Shown: positions 36,886 through 45,033 of the stretch, piece by piece | How positions within the stretch are numbered: position 1 is the first letter of the stretch | How the letters are laid out: each line of letters begins with the position of its first letter | NCBI GenBank assembly: GCA_021604105.1 | Contig: BQIW01000001.1 | Span: forward strand, 1-64,000 | Length of the DNA: 64,000 bases | Source of the DNA: Nitrospirales bacterium | GTDB lineage: Bacteria; Nitrospirota; Nitrospiria; Nitrospirales; UBA8639 | Reading direction: 5' to 3' | Notes under the pieces: generated by a model | What the model saw: the letters and a program-made list of their open reading frames with translations, nothing else | The model's database searches: none | Told to the model about the DNA's origin: nothing | Made by a program: the position numbers and the translations under genes

Positions 36886-37494
36886 TCAAAATAGCGTGAC
36901 ATCCGATTGCATAGGAGCATGTTGAAGCTTCCTCCTATATTGCCCTTCCTCCTGCGCGATCTCACTTGCCACGACACGGTCGAGTTTTTTCATAAGCACT
37001 TTCCCCGAATCGGTGAAATAGTACACCTTCCGAGGACAGACATCTCCAATATCCGCTTTGATAGGCGACAAACCCTCCTGTTCCAGAAAGGCGAGAGCCC
37101 AAGCGGCATTTTGGGCTCCAATATCAATGGTGCCATCATAAATCTTCCCCCCCCCAAAGACCTTTGCTTCGAGTCGCTCCTTTTTTCCACCGCATTTGAA
37201 AATATCATTCATCAGCATTTCCATGGCAAAACTTCCGTATCGTCCAGAATCCGCCCAATTATCGTGTCCTTCAGTATTAGAAGGAGCCGCCAACATGAAA
37301 TGATTCATCCCTCCCACGCCGGCAAACGGATCTCGCAAACACACCGAGATACAGGAACCCAGCACCGTATAGACGACTTTGGGCTCCCGACTCACAAAAT
37401 ATTCACCGGGGAGAATGACGGCCACTTCATAAGGAAAGCGGGTATCCTGCATGCGGCGAATATGTCCGAATTCCATCAAAGCAGTCGATGACAT
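36886..37494 (-). CDS. cheD: Receptor glutamine deamidase CheD
   Basis: A 202-residue CheD. The catalytic Cys48 and His65 are in VYTVLGSCISVCLRD and GGMNHFMLAAP. AKVFGGGKI is another landmark. It deamidates Gln residues of chemoreceptors and, in other bacteria, works with CheC. The protein ends in SDVTLF, close to the end of the cytoplasmic receptor at 48.1 kb (DNITLF). It lies between cheR and cheB. Confidence 0.95.
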   Translation of the reverse strand: MSSTALMEFGHIRRMQDTRFPYEVAVILPGEYFVSREPKVVYTVLGSCISVCLRDPFAGVGGMNHFMLAAPSNTEGHDNWADSGRYGSFAMEMLMNDIFKCGGKKERLEAKVFGGGKIYDGTIDIGAQNAAWALAFLEQEGLSPIKADIGDVCPRKVYYFTDSGKVLMKKLDRVVASEIAQEEGQYRRKLQHAPMQSDVTLF

Positions 37495-37571
37495 AATTCT
37501 CTTATCTTAAGGATTGCACAGACAGAAGCCGGAGAAACGGAATGCATGTTATCTTCTCCACTTCTCACGCC

Positions 37572-38429
37572 TCACATCTTACTGTTCACGCCGACCGGTT
37601 TTTGATAAATGGTGGGGCGCAAATACGTAAATTGATGATCGATCCATTGCAAACTTTCCGAATGTCCGATAAATAAATACCCCCCAGGCCGGAGGTACCG
37701 GAAAAACTTCTCCATGAGCTTGGCTTGGGTGGGACGATCAAAATAAATCATGACATTTCGACAAAAAATCACATCAAGTTGACTGCGTATAGGAAATATT
37801 GAATCCATTAAATTAATCCGTCGAAAGGCCACAAGACGGGCGACTTGAGGGCGCACCTGAAGTTTTCCTGCTTGCGGACCGTTCCCTCGGAGAAAATGTC
37901 GTTTCACCAGATCATCGGGAAGCTGGCTTACCCGCTCTTCCTCATAGATTCCCGAAGAGGCCTTCGCCAACACTCGCGTAGAAATATCTGAGGCGAGAAT
38001 TTTAATGTCCCATCGTTTGATATCGGTAATAGCATCAGACAGCGTCATGGCAATTGTATAGGGTTCTTCCCCGGAAGATGACGCAGAAGACCAAATCCTC
38101 AAGGTCTTAGACGATTGCACCTCTGGAAGGACCTGGTCCCGAAGAAAATCAAAATGCACCGGCTCCCGATAAAACTCCGTCTTATTCGTCGACACAAGAT
38201 CCAGCAATTTTATCAACTCCTCTTCCCCGCCTTTCCCACTTACACAGTCAAAATAGGCCTGATAGGAGGAAAGGTGAAGATCGCGAAGCCGCTTTCCCAA
38301 ACGAGACACCAAGAGGGTTTTCTTTGGCGTATCAAGTGTAATACCGACCTGCTGATAAATCAGATGCTTAAATAGTTCAAATTCCTTGTCGGTCAATATG
38401 GCTGGCATCATCTTGTCCTTTATGGTCAA
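37572..38429 (-). CDS. cheR: Chemotaxis methyltransferase CheR
   Basis: A 285-residue SAM-dependent methyltransferase. The N-terminal helical domain (LLVSRLGKRLRDLHLSSYQA) is followed by the SAM-binding region LRIWSASSSGEEPYTIAMTL, and by DVIFCRNVMIYFD and GGYLFIGHSESL. It methylates receptor glutamates. It is the only CheR visible in the window, so it probably serves both chemosensory sets. Confidence 0.97.
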   Translation of the reverse strand: MTIKDKMMPAILTDKEFELFKHLIYQQVGITLDTPKKTLLVSRLGKRLRDLHLSSYQAYFDCVSGKGGEEELIKLLDLVSTNKTEFYREPVHFDFLRDQVLPEVQSSKTLRIWSSASSSGEEPYTIAMTLSDAITDIKRWDIKILASDISTRVLAKASSGIYEEERVSQLPDDLVKRHFLRGNGPQAGKLQVRPQVARLVAFRRINLMDSIFPIRSQLDVIFCRNVMIYFDRPTQAKLMEKFFRYLRPGGYLFIGHSESLQWIDHQFTYLRPTIYQKPVGVNSKM

Positions 38430-39245
38430 TTGTACAAAGTTCCCCGGTGAGGGAGCGGGTGACGAAGAGGATGCAGTAAATATTTAGGAGTAACAAGGGA
38501 ATAATCAGAACTTCCCTTACGACTTAGCTCTCACTCCTTTTTCCTCATTTTTCATTCAGCTAGAACCAATATCACAACATCCCCTAGACCACCTACGCAG
38601 GGAGAAAGATTTCTCCAAAGATTCATTCCATCCCAAGTCCTAAGCGAGGATAGCGGGAGACTTAGCCCTTCATCGCTCCAACCCTCGTTCCATAGCGAAA
38701 ATTCCGGAGTTTACCCATCCTATTCCTGGCTTCCAATTCTATAATGGTAGTCCCGGAGACGGAGCACAAAAAGAGAACCGGCATACAAAAAGACTCATCT
38801 TGCTCAACTGTTCTACCAATCCCGTCACCCCAGATACGCCATTGTTTGATGACATACGCCACCAGCCATCGACCTATCTGGCCGCAGATGCCCGTCATCA
38901 CATTTCCGTCCGACGTTACATCATGTCGCGTGCCGGCACGGATTCCCAAAATGACAGGACATCCTCATACTCAGGCCAACCAGAACCAACTCCTCAAAAA
39001 CATTTTTGATGGCCATATTTTCTGCTGAAAGATTTTATTCCAGGGACTCAATGACAGAAAAAACAAGCGGTAAGGAATAAAATAGGAGAATTTCTTCATA
39101 TGGTGTGAAAAGATAGACTATTTACGTGACCCTTACCCTTTAGCCTACTTCTTCCCTTGTTTTCTTCCATTTCACCTTATCGGCACACCTATGACCGAAT
39201 GTAAGGACCGGAGATACTTTTCAAAGAAGGGAAACCCGGGGTGGG
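38430..39245. other. About 800 bp gap, no gene seen
   Basis: Between cheR and the terminator of the c-haem protein gene. A 95-codon minus-strand frame and two overlapping plus-strand frames (38662-39028) show no family resemblance and no clear ribosome binding site. A GTGCCGGCAC palindrome occurs near 38935. No promoter could be called with confidence. Confidence 0.5.
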
Positions 39246-39290
39246 AAAAAAAAGGCGGGGAGGGTTTAACAACCCTTCCCGCCTTTCTCC
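39246..39290 (-). terminator. Rho-independent terminator of the Tll0287-like gene
   Basis: On the minus strand AAAGGCGGGAAGGGT pairs with the downstream half ACCCTCCCCGCCTTT with one mismatch around a short loop, followed directly by a run of Ts. The stem is strongly GC-rich. It lies 24 bp after the stop of the periplasmic c-haem protein gene, so that gene is a monocistron or ends its unit. Confidence 0.92.
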
Positions 39291-39313
39291 AGACGAATAG
39301 ATTTAAAACACAA

Positions 39314-39853
39314 TTATTTCAGTCTGACAACAATGGCTCCCATAAAGTCACCCTTTTTCCAATCTTTTTTGGTAGTCTTTGGGTGCTTGTTATGGCAATC
39401 CGCGCAACTGTCCGCAATCGCATAATCAGCGGACATCCCAACGGTTATCCCTCCATCATTCGTCACGATCATTTTTTCTTTTCCCTTGGCTAATTCCGCT
39501 AATATTTCTTTTTCTTTTGCGCTCTTGGGTGCATTAGAAGCATACAAGGGATCGGTTCCCACTAATGACAAATCAAATTCTTTTAATTCCTTTCCAACCT
39601 CTTTCACGAATTGAGCTGGAAGCATAATGCCGTGGTCATCCTTCACCCAATCTTCATTAGGTTTCATGCCACCTTTGGTCGCATCGGCCACCACACCCTT
39701 GACGTACACCGTTCTGGCAGCCTTCGCCGTTGCCAGGATGTACTTCGCTGCTAATTCCTTGGCCGCGTCTGCGGCTTGGCCCACTGGCACCATTAAGGCG
39801 AGCCCGATCATGAAGACGACAAACATCATTGCGAATGCAGACCATCTTCTCAT
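39314..39853 (-). CDS. Periplasmic Tll0287-like (DUF3365) c-haem protein
   Basis: A 179-residue exported protein from the ATG giving MRRWSAFAMMFVVFMIGLAL, preceded by AGGAGGGG. A signal peptide ends at about VGQA27. The mature domain contains IMLPAQFVKEVGKELKEFD and a single c-type haem site CADCH (Cys150, Cys153, His154) near the C-terminus. The fold matches the Tll0287-like sensor domain of the adjacent chemoreceptor at 40210-42015, with the CxxCH at the same relative place. It is likely a soluble redox or gas-sensing haem protein; the ligand is not known. Confidence 0.88.
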   Translation of the reverse strand: MRRWSAFAMMFVVFMIGLALMVPVGQAADAAKELAAKYILATAKAARTVYVKGVVADATKGGMKPNEDWVKDDHGIMLPAQFVKEVGKELKEFDLSLVGTDPLYASNAPKSAKEKEILAELAKGKEKMIVTNDGGITVGMSADYAIADSCADCHNKHPKTTKKDWKKGDFMGAIVVRLK

Positions 39854-40156
39854 AACAACCCCCCTCCTGTGAGTGTTGAAAAACACAACGTGAACGGCTC
39901 AAATCTACATTTTCGGTGCCGCACAGTATCCGACATAACCAGGAACAGTCAATATTCCAGTAACCTTACACTCCTTGATAAGACATTAAGTGGGCGCTAG
40001 GGAAAGGTGAAGAAGAGCCTGCGGCAGCAAAACTACCAACCCCAAGAGGGGAAAATGACACAATGAAAGCAAAATAAAGAAGGATCAGGAGAGAAAAGGA
40101 AAACTCCTTTGTCAGCTACAAAATTAGGAAAATGCCGGCGGAAAAATCATGTAGAA
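39854..40156. other. Gap upstream of the c-haem protein gene
   Basis: About 300 bp between the receptor gene and the c-haem protein gene. It is AG-rich near 40040-40110. It should include the promoter of the c-haem gene, but no clear -35/-10, sigma-28 or sigma-54 element was found. Confidence 0.45.
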
Positions 40157-40194
40157 GGGGGGAAGGCAACGGAGAATCCCTTGCCTTCCGCCCC
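40157..40194 (-). terminator. Stem-loop after the haem-domain receptor gene
   Basis: On the minus strand GGGGCGGAAGGCAA pairs with TTGCCTTCCCCCC around an 11-nt loop, just after the receptor stop codon. The downstream T-tract is weak (a TTTTT lies about 10 nt further), so it is a probable rather than certain terminator. Confidence 0.7.
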
Positions 40195-40209
40195 ACGTTT
40201 TACGGGTTT

Positions 40210-42015
40210 TTAGAATTCTTCAAAGAAATCATCCGCCGACTTTTTATGCCCGTTGGATCCCGAACTCCCAACACCCACAGCAATCTCTTTTTTATTGGGC
40301 GAATGCTTCCCCTGAGATGTCGCAATAATAGACGAGACGGTACGAGGATATTGAGACCCCGTTCCGCTGGTCGGTTGAGCATGAACCGAAGAGCGGGTTT
40401 TTATGATCTCCGAACGTTGAGTCCCGGACTCAATCTGGACCTTAAAAAATTCAACCTGCCTCAACAGATCCTCAGCTTGTTGCGCCATCGACTGGGACGC
40501 CGAAGTCGCCTGTTCCACCAAGGCTGCATTTTGTTGTGTGCCTTGATCCATTTGCATCACGGCCTTGTTCACTTGATCGATCCCAGCCGCCTGCTCCTGG
40601 GACGCCGCGCTGATTTCGGAAATAATGTCCGTCACCCGTTTAACCGAATTCACAATCTCGGCCAACGTCTGGCCCGAACGATTCACTAACTCACTTCCCC
40701 CGCCAACTTTTTGCACCGATTCGTTGATCAGTGTCTTAATCTCTTTGGCCGCCGTAGCTGAACGTTGCGCCAGATTCCGCACTTCCGAGGCCACTACGGC
40801 AAACCCTCGTCCCTGCTCGCCAGCCCGGGCCGCTTCCACGGCGGCATTCAAAGCGAGGAGATTCGTTTGAAAGGCGATTTCATCGATCACATTAATAATA
40901 TCCGCAATCTTCTTGCTACTCTTATTAATCTCATCCATGGCCTCTACCGCCTTGTCCGTTACCGCCCCACCCTTCTCTGCTACTTCCCGGGCGGCCACCG
41001 CCAATTGGTTTGCCTGTTTGGCATTATCCGCATTCTGTTTAATAGTGGAGGTCATTTCCTCCATGGATGCACTGGTTTCTTCTAAGGCTCCTGCTTGCGC
41101 CGAAGTTCGCCCCGCCAGATCCGAAGTTCCAGCGTTAATTTCGGAAGTCCCGGTCGTAATTCCGGACACAGCTGTTTTCACTGACGCAATGACTTCACTC
41201 ACCCGGTCAAACATCATATTAAACGATTCACTGGTTCGGCCGATTTCGTCCTGACTATTGACGCCCGCCCGACCGGTGAGATCTCCTTCCCTAGCCCGCA
41301 CGGCCATAGACTCCAGACTCTTCATCGGCTTGACCACCAACTTCGCAATCATTAGATACAACAGCCCCATCATCAACACACCCACGGTCAGAATCCCCAT
41401 GTACATATTACTGAGATTTCCTTGTAATTGTGCTGCGGGACCATCCATGGGAATCTGTACTGATACCGCTCCTAACATATCCCCGATTTTTTTGCCCTCA
41501 TGACAGCCTATACAGGCTTGACCGGACGCCCGATCCGGGGTCGCACGGCGGAACATCATTTTCCCATTCACGGTATCGTTTTTGGTATATTCTTTTTGAC
41601 CGCTGGCGAGGGCAGCAAGGGCTTCTTTCTCAAAGGAATCTTGCGGAGCATTTTTTGGATTCAAGGGCGTGAGACTCACGATCCTGGCATTAAAGACGCC
41701 ATCCTCAGCTAAGCGCTCAGAGGTTTCACGAGCAAATGTGGCCGGAAAGGGAATGGTATCGGGTGCACTATGATCCACGCCGGTATTCATCCCAGCCGCC
41801 TTGGCTTTGACTACAAACTCTTTAGTCACATAGGCACGAGTGACCTCTATTTGTTTTTGTACAATATACGCCTGATCGGATAAGACCCGTTCAAGATCCG
41901 AATGCAACTGCTGACCGAGCAAATAGGCTCCCGCAGCCAGCAACCCCGAGAAGACCACCATAATAGTCATCACCACTTTTGGACCTATGCCTATTGAATT
42001 CCAGACTTTTCCCAT
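40210..42015 (-). CDS. Methyl-accepting chemotaxis protein with Tll0287-like c-haem sensor
   Basis: A 601-residue receptor. The first membrane helix is at about 13-35. The periplasmic sensor (36-200) is Tll0287/DUF3365-like with a c-haem motif CIGCH (168-172). The second helix is at about 203-225, followed by HAMP (226-280) and a signalling domain whose tip reads [20 protein letters not shown]. The C-terminal linker ends in ADDFFEEF, fitting the aromatic-x-x-aromatic CheR/CheB docking pentapeptide. The signalling half is nearly identical to that of the next receptor. The haem suggests redox, oxygen or NO sensing (inference). Confidence 0.94.
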   Translation of the reverse strand: MGKVWNSIGIGPKVVMTIMVVFSGLLAAGAYLLGQQLHSDLERVLSDQAYIVQKQIEVTRAYVTKEFVVKAKAAGMNTGVDHSAPDTIPFPATFARETSERLAEDGVFNARIVSLTPLNPKNAPQDSFEKEALAALASGQKEYTKNDTVNGKMMFRRATPDRASGQACIGCHEGKKIGDMLGAVSVQIPMDGPAAQLQGNLSNMYMGILTVGVLMMGLLYLMIAKLVVKPMKSLESMAVRAREGDLTGRAGVNSQDEIGRTSESFNMMFDRVSEVIASVKTAVSGITTGTSEINAGTSDLAGRTSAQAGALEETSASMEEMTSTIKQNADNAKQANQLAVAAREVAEKGGAVTDKAVEAMDEINKSSKKIADIINVIDEIAFQTNLLALNAAVEAARAGEQGRGFAVVASEVRNLAQRSATAAKEIKTLINESVQKVGGGSELVNRSGQTLAEIVNSVKRVTDIISEISAASQEQAAGIDQVNKAVMQMDQGTQQNAALVEQATSASQSMAQQAEDLLRQVEFFKVQIESGTQRSEIIKTRSSVHAQPTSGTGSQYPRTVSSIIATSQGKHSPNKKEIAVGVGSSGSNGHKKSADDFFEEF

Positions 42016-42054
42016 GCGACCTCCTAATCCTTGTTAAATGATCAATCTGATATG

Positions 42055-44283
42055 TTAAAATTCTTCAAAGAAATCTTCCTCACGTTGACGGCGATCATGG
42101 CCATTCGTGCTGCCCAACCCAACGGGTTGAGACTTAGCTGCTGGAGAGACAGCCTTCTCCGAATGTACAGTCCTACCCATAGCAAAAGACTTTTTGCCAT
42201 GTGTTATGGCAAACGTGTTTCCAGGTCCTCCATGCATACTTGAAAACTGTCGGTGTTTCGTCTCTTCTAATTTAAAAAATGCGACCTGATTCAACAGCTC
42301 CGCTGCCTGCTGCTTCATGGACTGGGAAGCCGATGTGGCTTCTTCCACCAAGGCGGCATTCTGCTGCGTGCCCTGATCCATCTGCATCACTGCTTTATTC
42401 ACTTGATCGATCCCAGCCGCCTGCTCCTGGGACGCGGCACTGATTTCGGAAATAATATCCGTCACCCGTTTGACCGAATTCACAATCTCAACCAGCGTTT
42501 GCCCGGAGCGATTCACTAACTCACTACCGTCACCAACCTTTTGCACCGATTCGTTGATGAGGGCCTTGATCTCCTTTGCAGCCGACGCCGAACGTTGCGC
42601 CAGATTCCGCACTTCCGAGGCCACCACCGCAAAACCTCGGCCTTGTTCACCCGCCCGTGCTGCTTCAACCGCCGCGTTGAGTGCTAAAAGGTTAGTCTGG
42701 AATGCGATTTCGTCGATCACATTGATAATATCCGCGATCTTCTTGCTGCTCTTGTTAATTTCATCCATAGCGACCACGGCCTTGTCCGTCACCGCCCCAC
42801 CCTTCTCCGCCACTTCCCGGGCAGCGACGGCTAATTGATTGGCCTGCTTAGCGTTATCCGCATTTTGCTTAATGGTGGACGTCATCTCTTCCATCGACGC
42901 GCTGGTCTGCTGCAAAGCGCCCGCCTGGGCCGAGGTGCGTTGAGAAAGATCTTCATTGCCTTGAGTGATTTCACCAGACGCGGAGGAGACATGTTCCGCC
43001 GCTTGGCGGACTTCAGACACCACCTTCCCCAGATTATCCAACATGGCATTCATCGCCTTACCCATGCTTCCTAATTCATCATTGGATGTCACGGTGACGC
43101 GCCGACTCAAATCTCCGTCAGCCGCTCGTTGGGCCACCTCGCTGATGTGAACCAGATTCTTTGCCCCACGACGCCCAACCCACAATCCGACAACCAAAAT
43201 CAGGACCAGACATATAATGGCGGTCATGGTTAAATTTCGATTAAATGCGATGGCCGCAGCAGTCGCTTCGGCTTTAGGAACTCTGACCAGAACTGACCAA
43301 TTCATCCCCGGATAGCCCAAGGCGCCTTTCAGATGGGTATATCCAACCATTTGCCAGATGTTCTTCCTATCATGGAGAGCCAATTGATATCCTGTTTTCC
43401 CGGCAACGGCAAATTTTGCGCTTTCTACCCCGGTTTCGGCGAGATTGAGTGTAAATAGAGTTTTTTCAAAATCATGAGTCATGTCCTTTGTGCCTTGATT
43501 GGAAGGATCGTAGTCCACCAGGACCTGCCCCTTTTCGCCGAGCAGAGAAATTTCCGACCCTGGCCATCCGGCCCCATTCAGCTCCTGATACGCGGTTTGC
43601 ACGATTTCTTCTACCAGAGAAAACTTGACCCGATTGCTCCAATACCCGATTAAGTCGCCATCCACATACACCGGAGCAGAAAAACCCAAAGTTAACCCGT
43701 CATCTCCCGAATACACCGACTTCACATCTTCATCGATATGGACGTCTTCAATGTAGGTCCCGGTCGCCGTATCATTACCGGGAGCCGTAAAAGGTTGTCT
43801 CGTGGTAAATGCTTTAGCTTCCACCGCCTTAAACCACGGAGCGTCCGTATATTTTTTGGAATAAATTGCCGTGGTGTCAATCGGATTCCCTTTCGCATCT
43901 TTGGAGTTCACGGCCATGACATCTCCAACGGGATCTACCAATATTGTCAAATAATAAATACCGGAAGTCGCAACATATTGGTTCATGGCACTCGCTATGG
44001 CGTTATTCTCCTTGCTATACCAATGATAGCGTTCACCCACGATCCTATTAAGACCAAAAGATTGAGGATCTCCATACCGTTCGAACAAATTCCGATCGAT
44101 TTTATCTCCAATAGTCTCCGCCACAGCTTGCACACGCAGACCGGCGGCTGATTCCATTTCCCCGGTAGCCGAAGACCCTAGGTATCCCACGGCGGCCATC
44201 GGCACAATGCCAAAGATGGCGAACAACACCACCAACTTGGTTGCAATTCCCAACCTGAAAATTGTGTTCCCCATCCTGTTCAT
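42055..44283 (-). CDS. Methyl-accepting chemotaxis protein with dCache-type sensor and FFEEF tail
   Basis: A 742-residue receptor. A membrane helix near residues 13-35, a periplasmic dCache-like domain (about 40-330; VDPVGDVMAVNSKDAKGNPI, GLTLGFSAPVYVDGDLIGYW), a second helix (about 350-370), HAMP and signalling domain follow. From [20 protein letters not shown] to the end of the signalling hairpin it matches the haem receptor almost residue for residue. It ends in REEDFFEEF, the same docking tail. Its sensor is related to that of the receptor at 22309-24414. The ligand is unknown. Confidence 0.95.
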   Translation of the reverse strand: MNRMGNTIFRLGIATKLVVLFAIFGIVPMAAVGYLGSSATGEMESAAGLRVQAVAETIGDKIDRNLFERYGDPQSFGLNRIVGERYHWYSKENNAIASAMNQYVATSGIYYLTILVDPVGDVMAVNSKDAKGNPIDTTAIYSKKYTDAPWFKAVEAKAFTTRQPFTAPGNDTATGTYIEDVHIDEDVKSVYSGDDGLTLGFSAPVYVDGDLIGYWSNRVKFSLVEEIVQTAYQELNGAGWPGSEISLLGEKGQVLVDYDPSNQGTKDMTHDFEKTLFTLNLAETGVESAKFAVAGKTGYQLALHDRKNIWQMVGYTHLKGALGYPGMNWSVLVRVPKAEATAAAIAFNRNLTMTAIICLVLILVVGLWVGRRGAKNLVHISEVAQRAADGDLSRRVTVTSNDELGSMGKAMNAMLDNLGKVVSEVRQAAEHVSSASGEITQGNEDLSQRTSAQAGALQQTSASMEEMTSTIKQNADNAKQANQLAVAAREVAEKGGAVTDKAVVAMDEINKSSKKIADIINVIDEIAFQTNLLALNAAVEAARAGEQGRGFAVVASEVRNLAQRSASAAKEIKALINESVQKVGDGSELVNRSGQTLVEIVNSVKRVTDIISEISAASQEQAAGIDQVNKAVMQMDQGTQQNAALVEEATSASQSMKQQAAELLNQVAFFKLEETKHRQFSSMHGGPGNTFAITHGKKSFAMGRTVHSEKAVSPAAKSQPVGLGSTNGHDRRQREEDFFEEF

Positions 44284-44360
44284 AAAATCCTCGCTGACTG
44301 CTCTAATGTTGATATTCGCCCATGGAGCCCTGGACCATCCCTGGCCTTAGTTCCTTCCGG

Positions 44361-44900
44361 TCAGGCATGGATCTCAGCGTTTTCTTCAACGTCTTGAATT
44401 TTTCCCACGACGGTTACTTCCTCCTCAGTAAGAACTCGATCAATGTCCAACAGGGTCACTAAGCGATCCTGGGCATTACCAATGCCGGCGATAAACGTGA
44501 CATCGACCGAAGTGCCCATGTCCGGAGGGGCCTGAATATCCTTGGCATTCATATCCAACACGTCGGACACCGCATCGACCAGAAAACCCATCACACGATT
44601 CCGGACATTGACCACAACAACAACGGTAAACGACGTGGGTTCGGTCACCCCCATGCCGAATTTCATGCGTAGATCCACAATGGGCACAATTGTGCCACGA
44701 AGGTTGAGGACCCCTTTAAGAAATTCCGGGGTATTGGGAATCCTGGTCACGGTGGTATATCCCTTGATCTCCTGAACTTTTAAAATATCCACTCCGTAAT
44801 ATTCATCCGCCAGATTGAAGGTCAGATATTGTTGATGGTCGCTGGCATACGTTGTTCGAATCGAGCGTTGCTCTTTCGGTTCAACCGTTGCGGTCGTCAT
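44361..44900 (-). CDS. cheW: Chemotaxis adaptor CheW (second)
   Basis: A 179-residue CheW with TFNLADEYYGVDILKVQEIK, FLKGVLNLRGTIVPIVDLRM and RLVTLLDIDRVL. Short charged tails flank the domain. It lies between the two-receptor group and cheA of the second chemosensory set, and probably scaffolds that array. It is clearly distinct from the first CheW at 19.8 kb. Confidence 0.95.
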   Translation of the reverse strand: MTTATVEPKEQRSIRTTYASDHQQYLTFNLADEYYGVDILKVQEIKGYTTVTRIPNTPEFLKGVLNLRGTIVPIVDLRMKFGMGVTEPTSFTVVVVVNVRNRVMGFLVDAVSDVLDMNAKDIQAPPDMGTSVDVTFIAGIGNAQDRLVTLLDIDRVLTEEEVTVVGKIQDVEENAEIHA

Positions 44901-45033
44901 AATCAGGCTCCTTTGTCATAATTTTTTGATATCCACCCTCATTTACCCGGCAAGAAGTGAGCATAAGGCGCAAGAAAGAATTCGGGCCATTTTTTCTCTC
45001 CCTACTCTTTACGCTTTACCTTTTACCTCTTCC

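Noticed and set aside
36907-37491. Plus-strand frame of 194 codons
   Set aside because: It is a mirror of cheD, whose catalytic residues are intact on the minus strand.
38662-38949. Minus-strand frame of 95 codons in the gap upstream of cheR
   Set aside because: No ribosome binding site, no family resemblance, and similar-length frames occur on the other strand in the same stretch.
40132-40689. Plus-strand frame of 185 codons
   Set aside because: It is antisense to the receptor C-terminus and its terminator hairpin.
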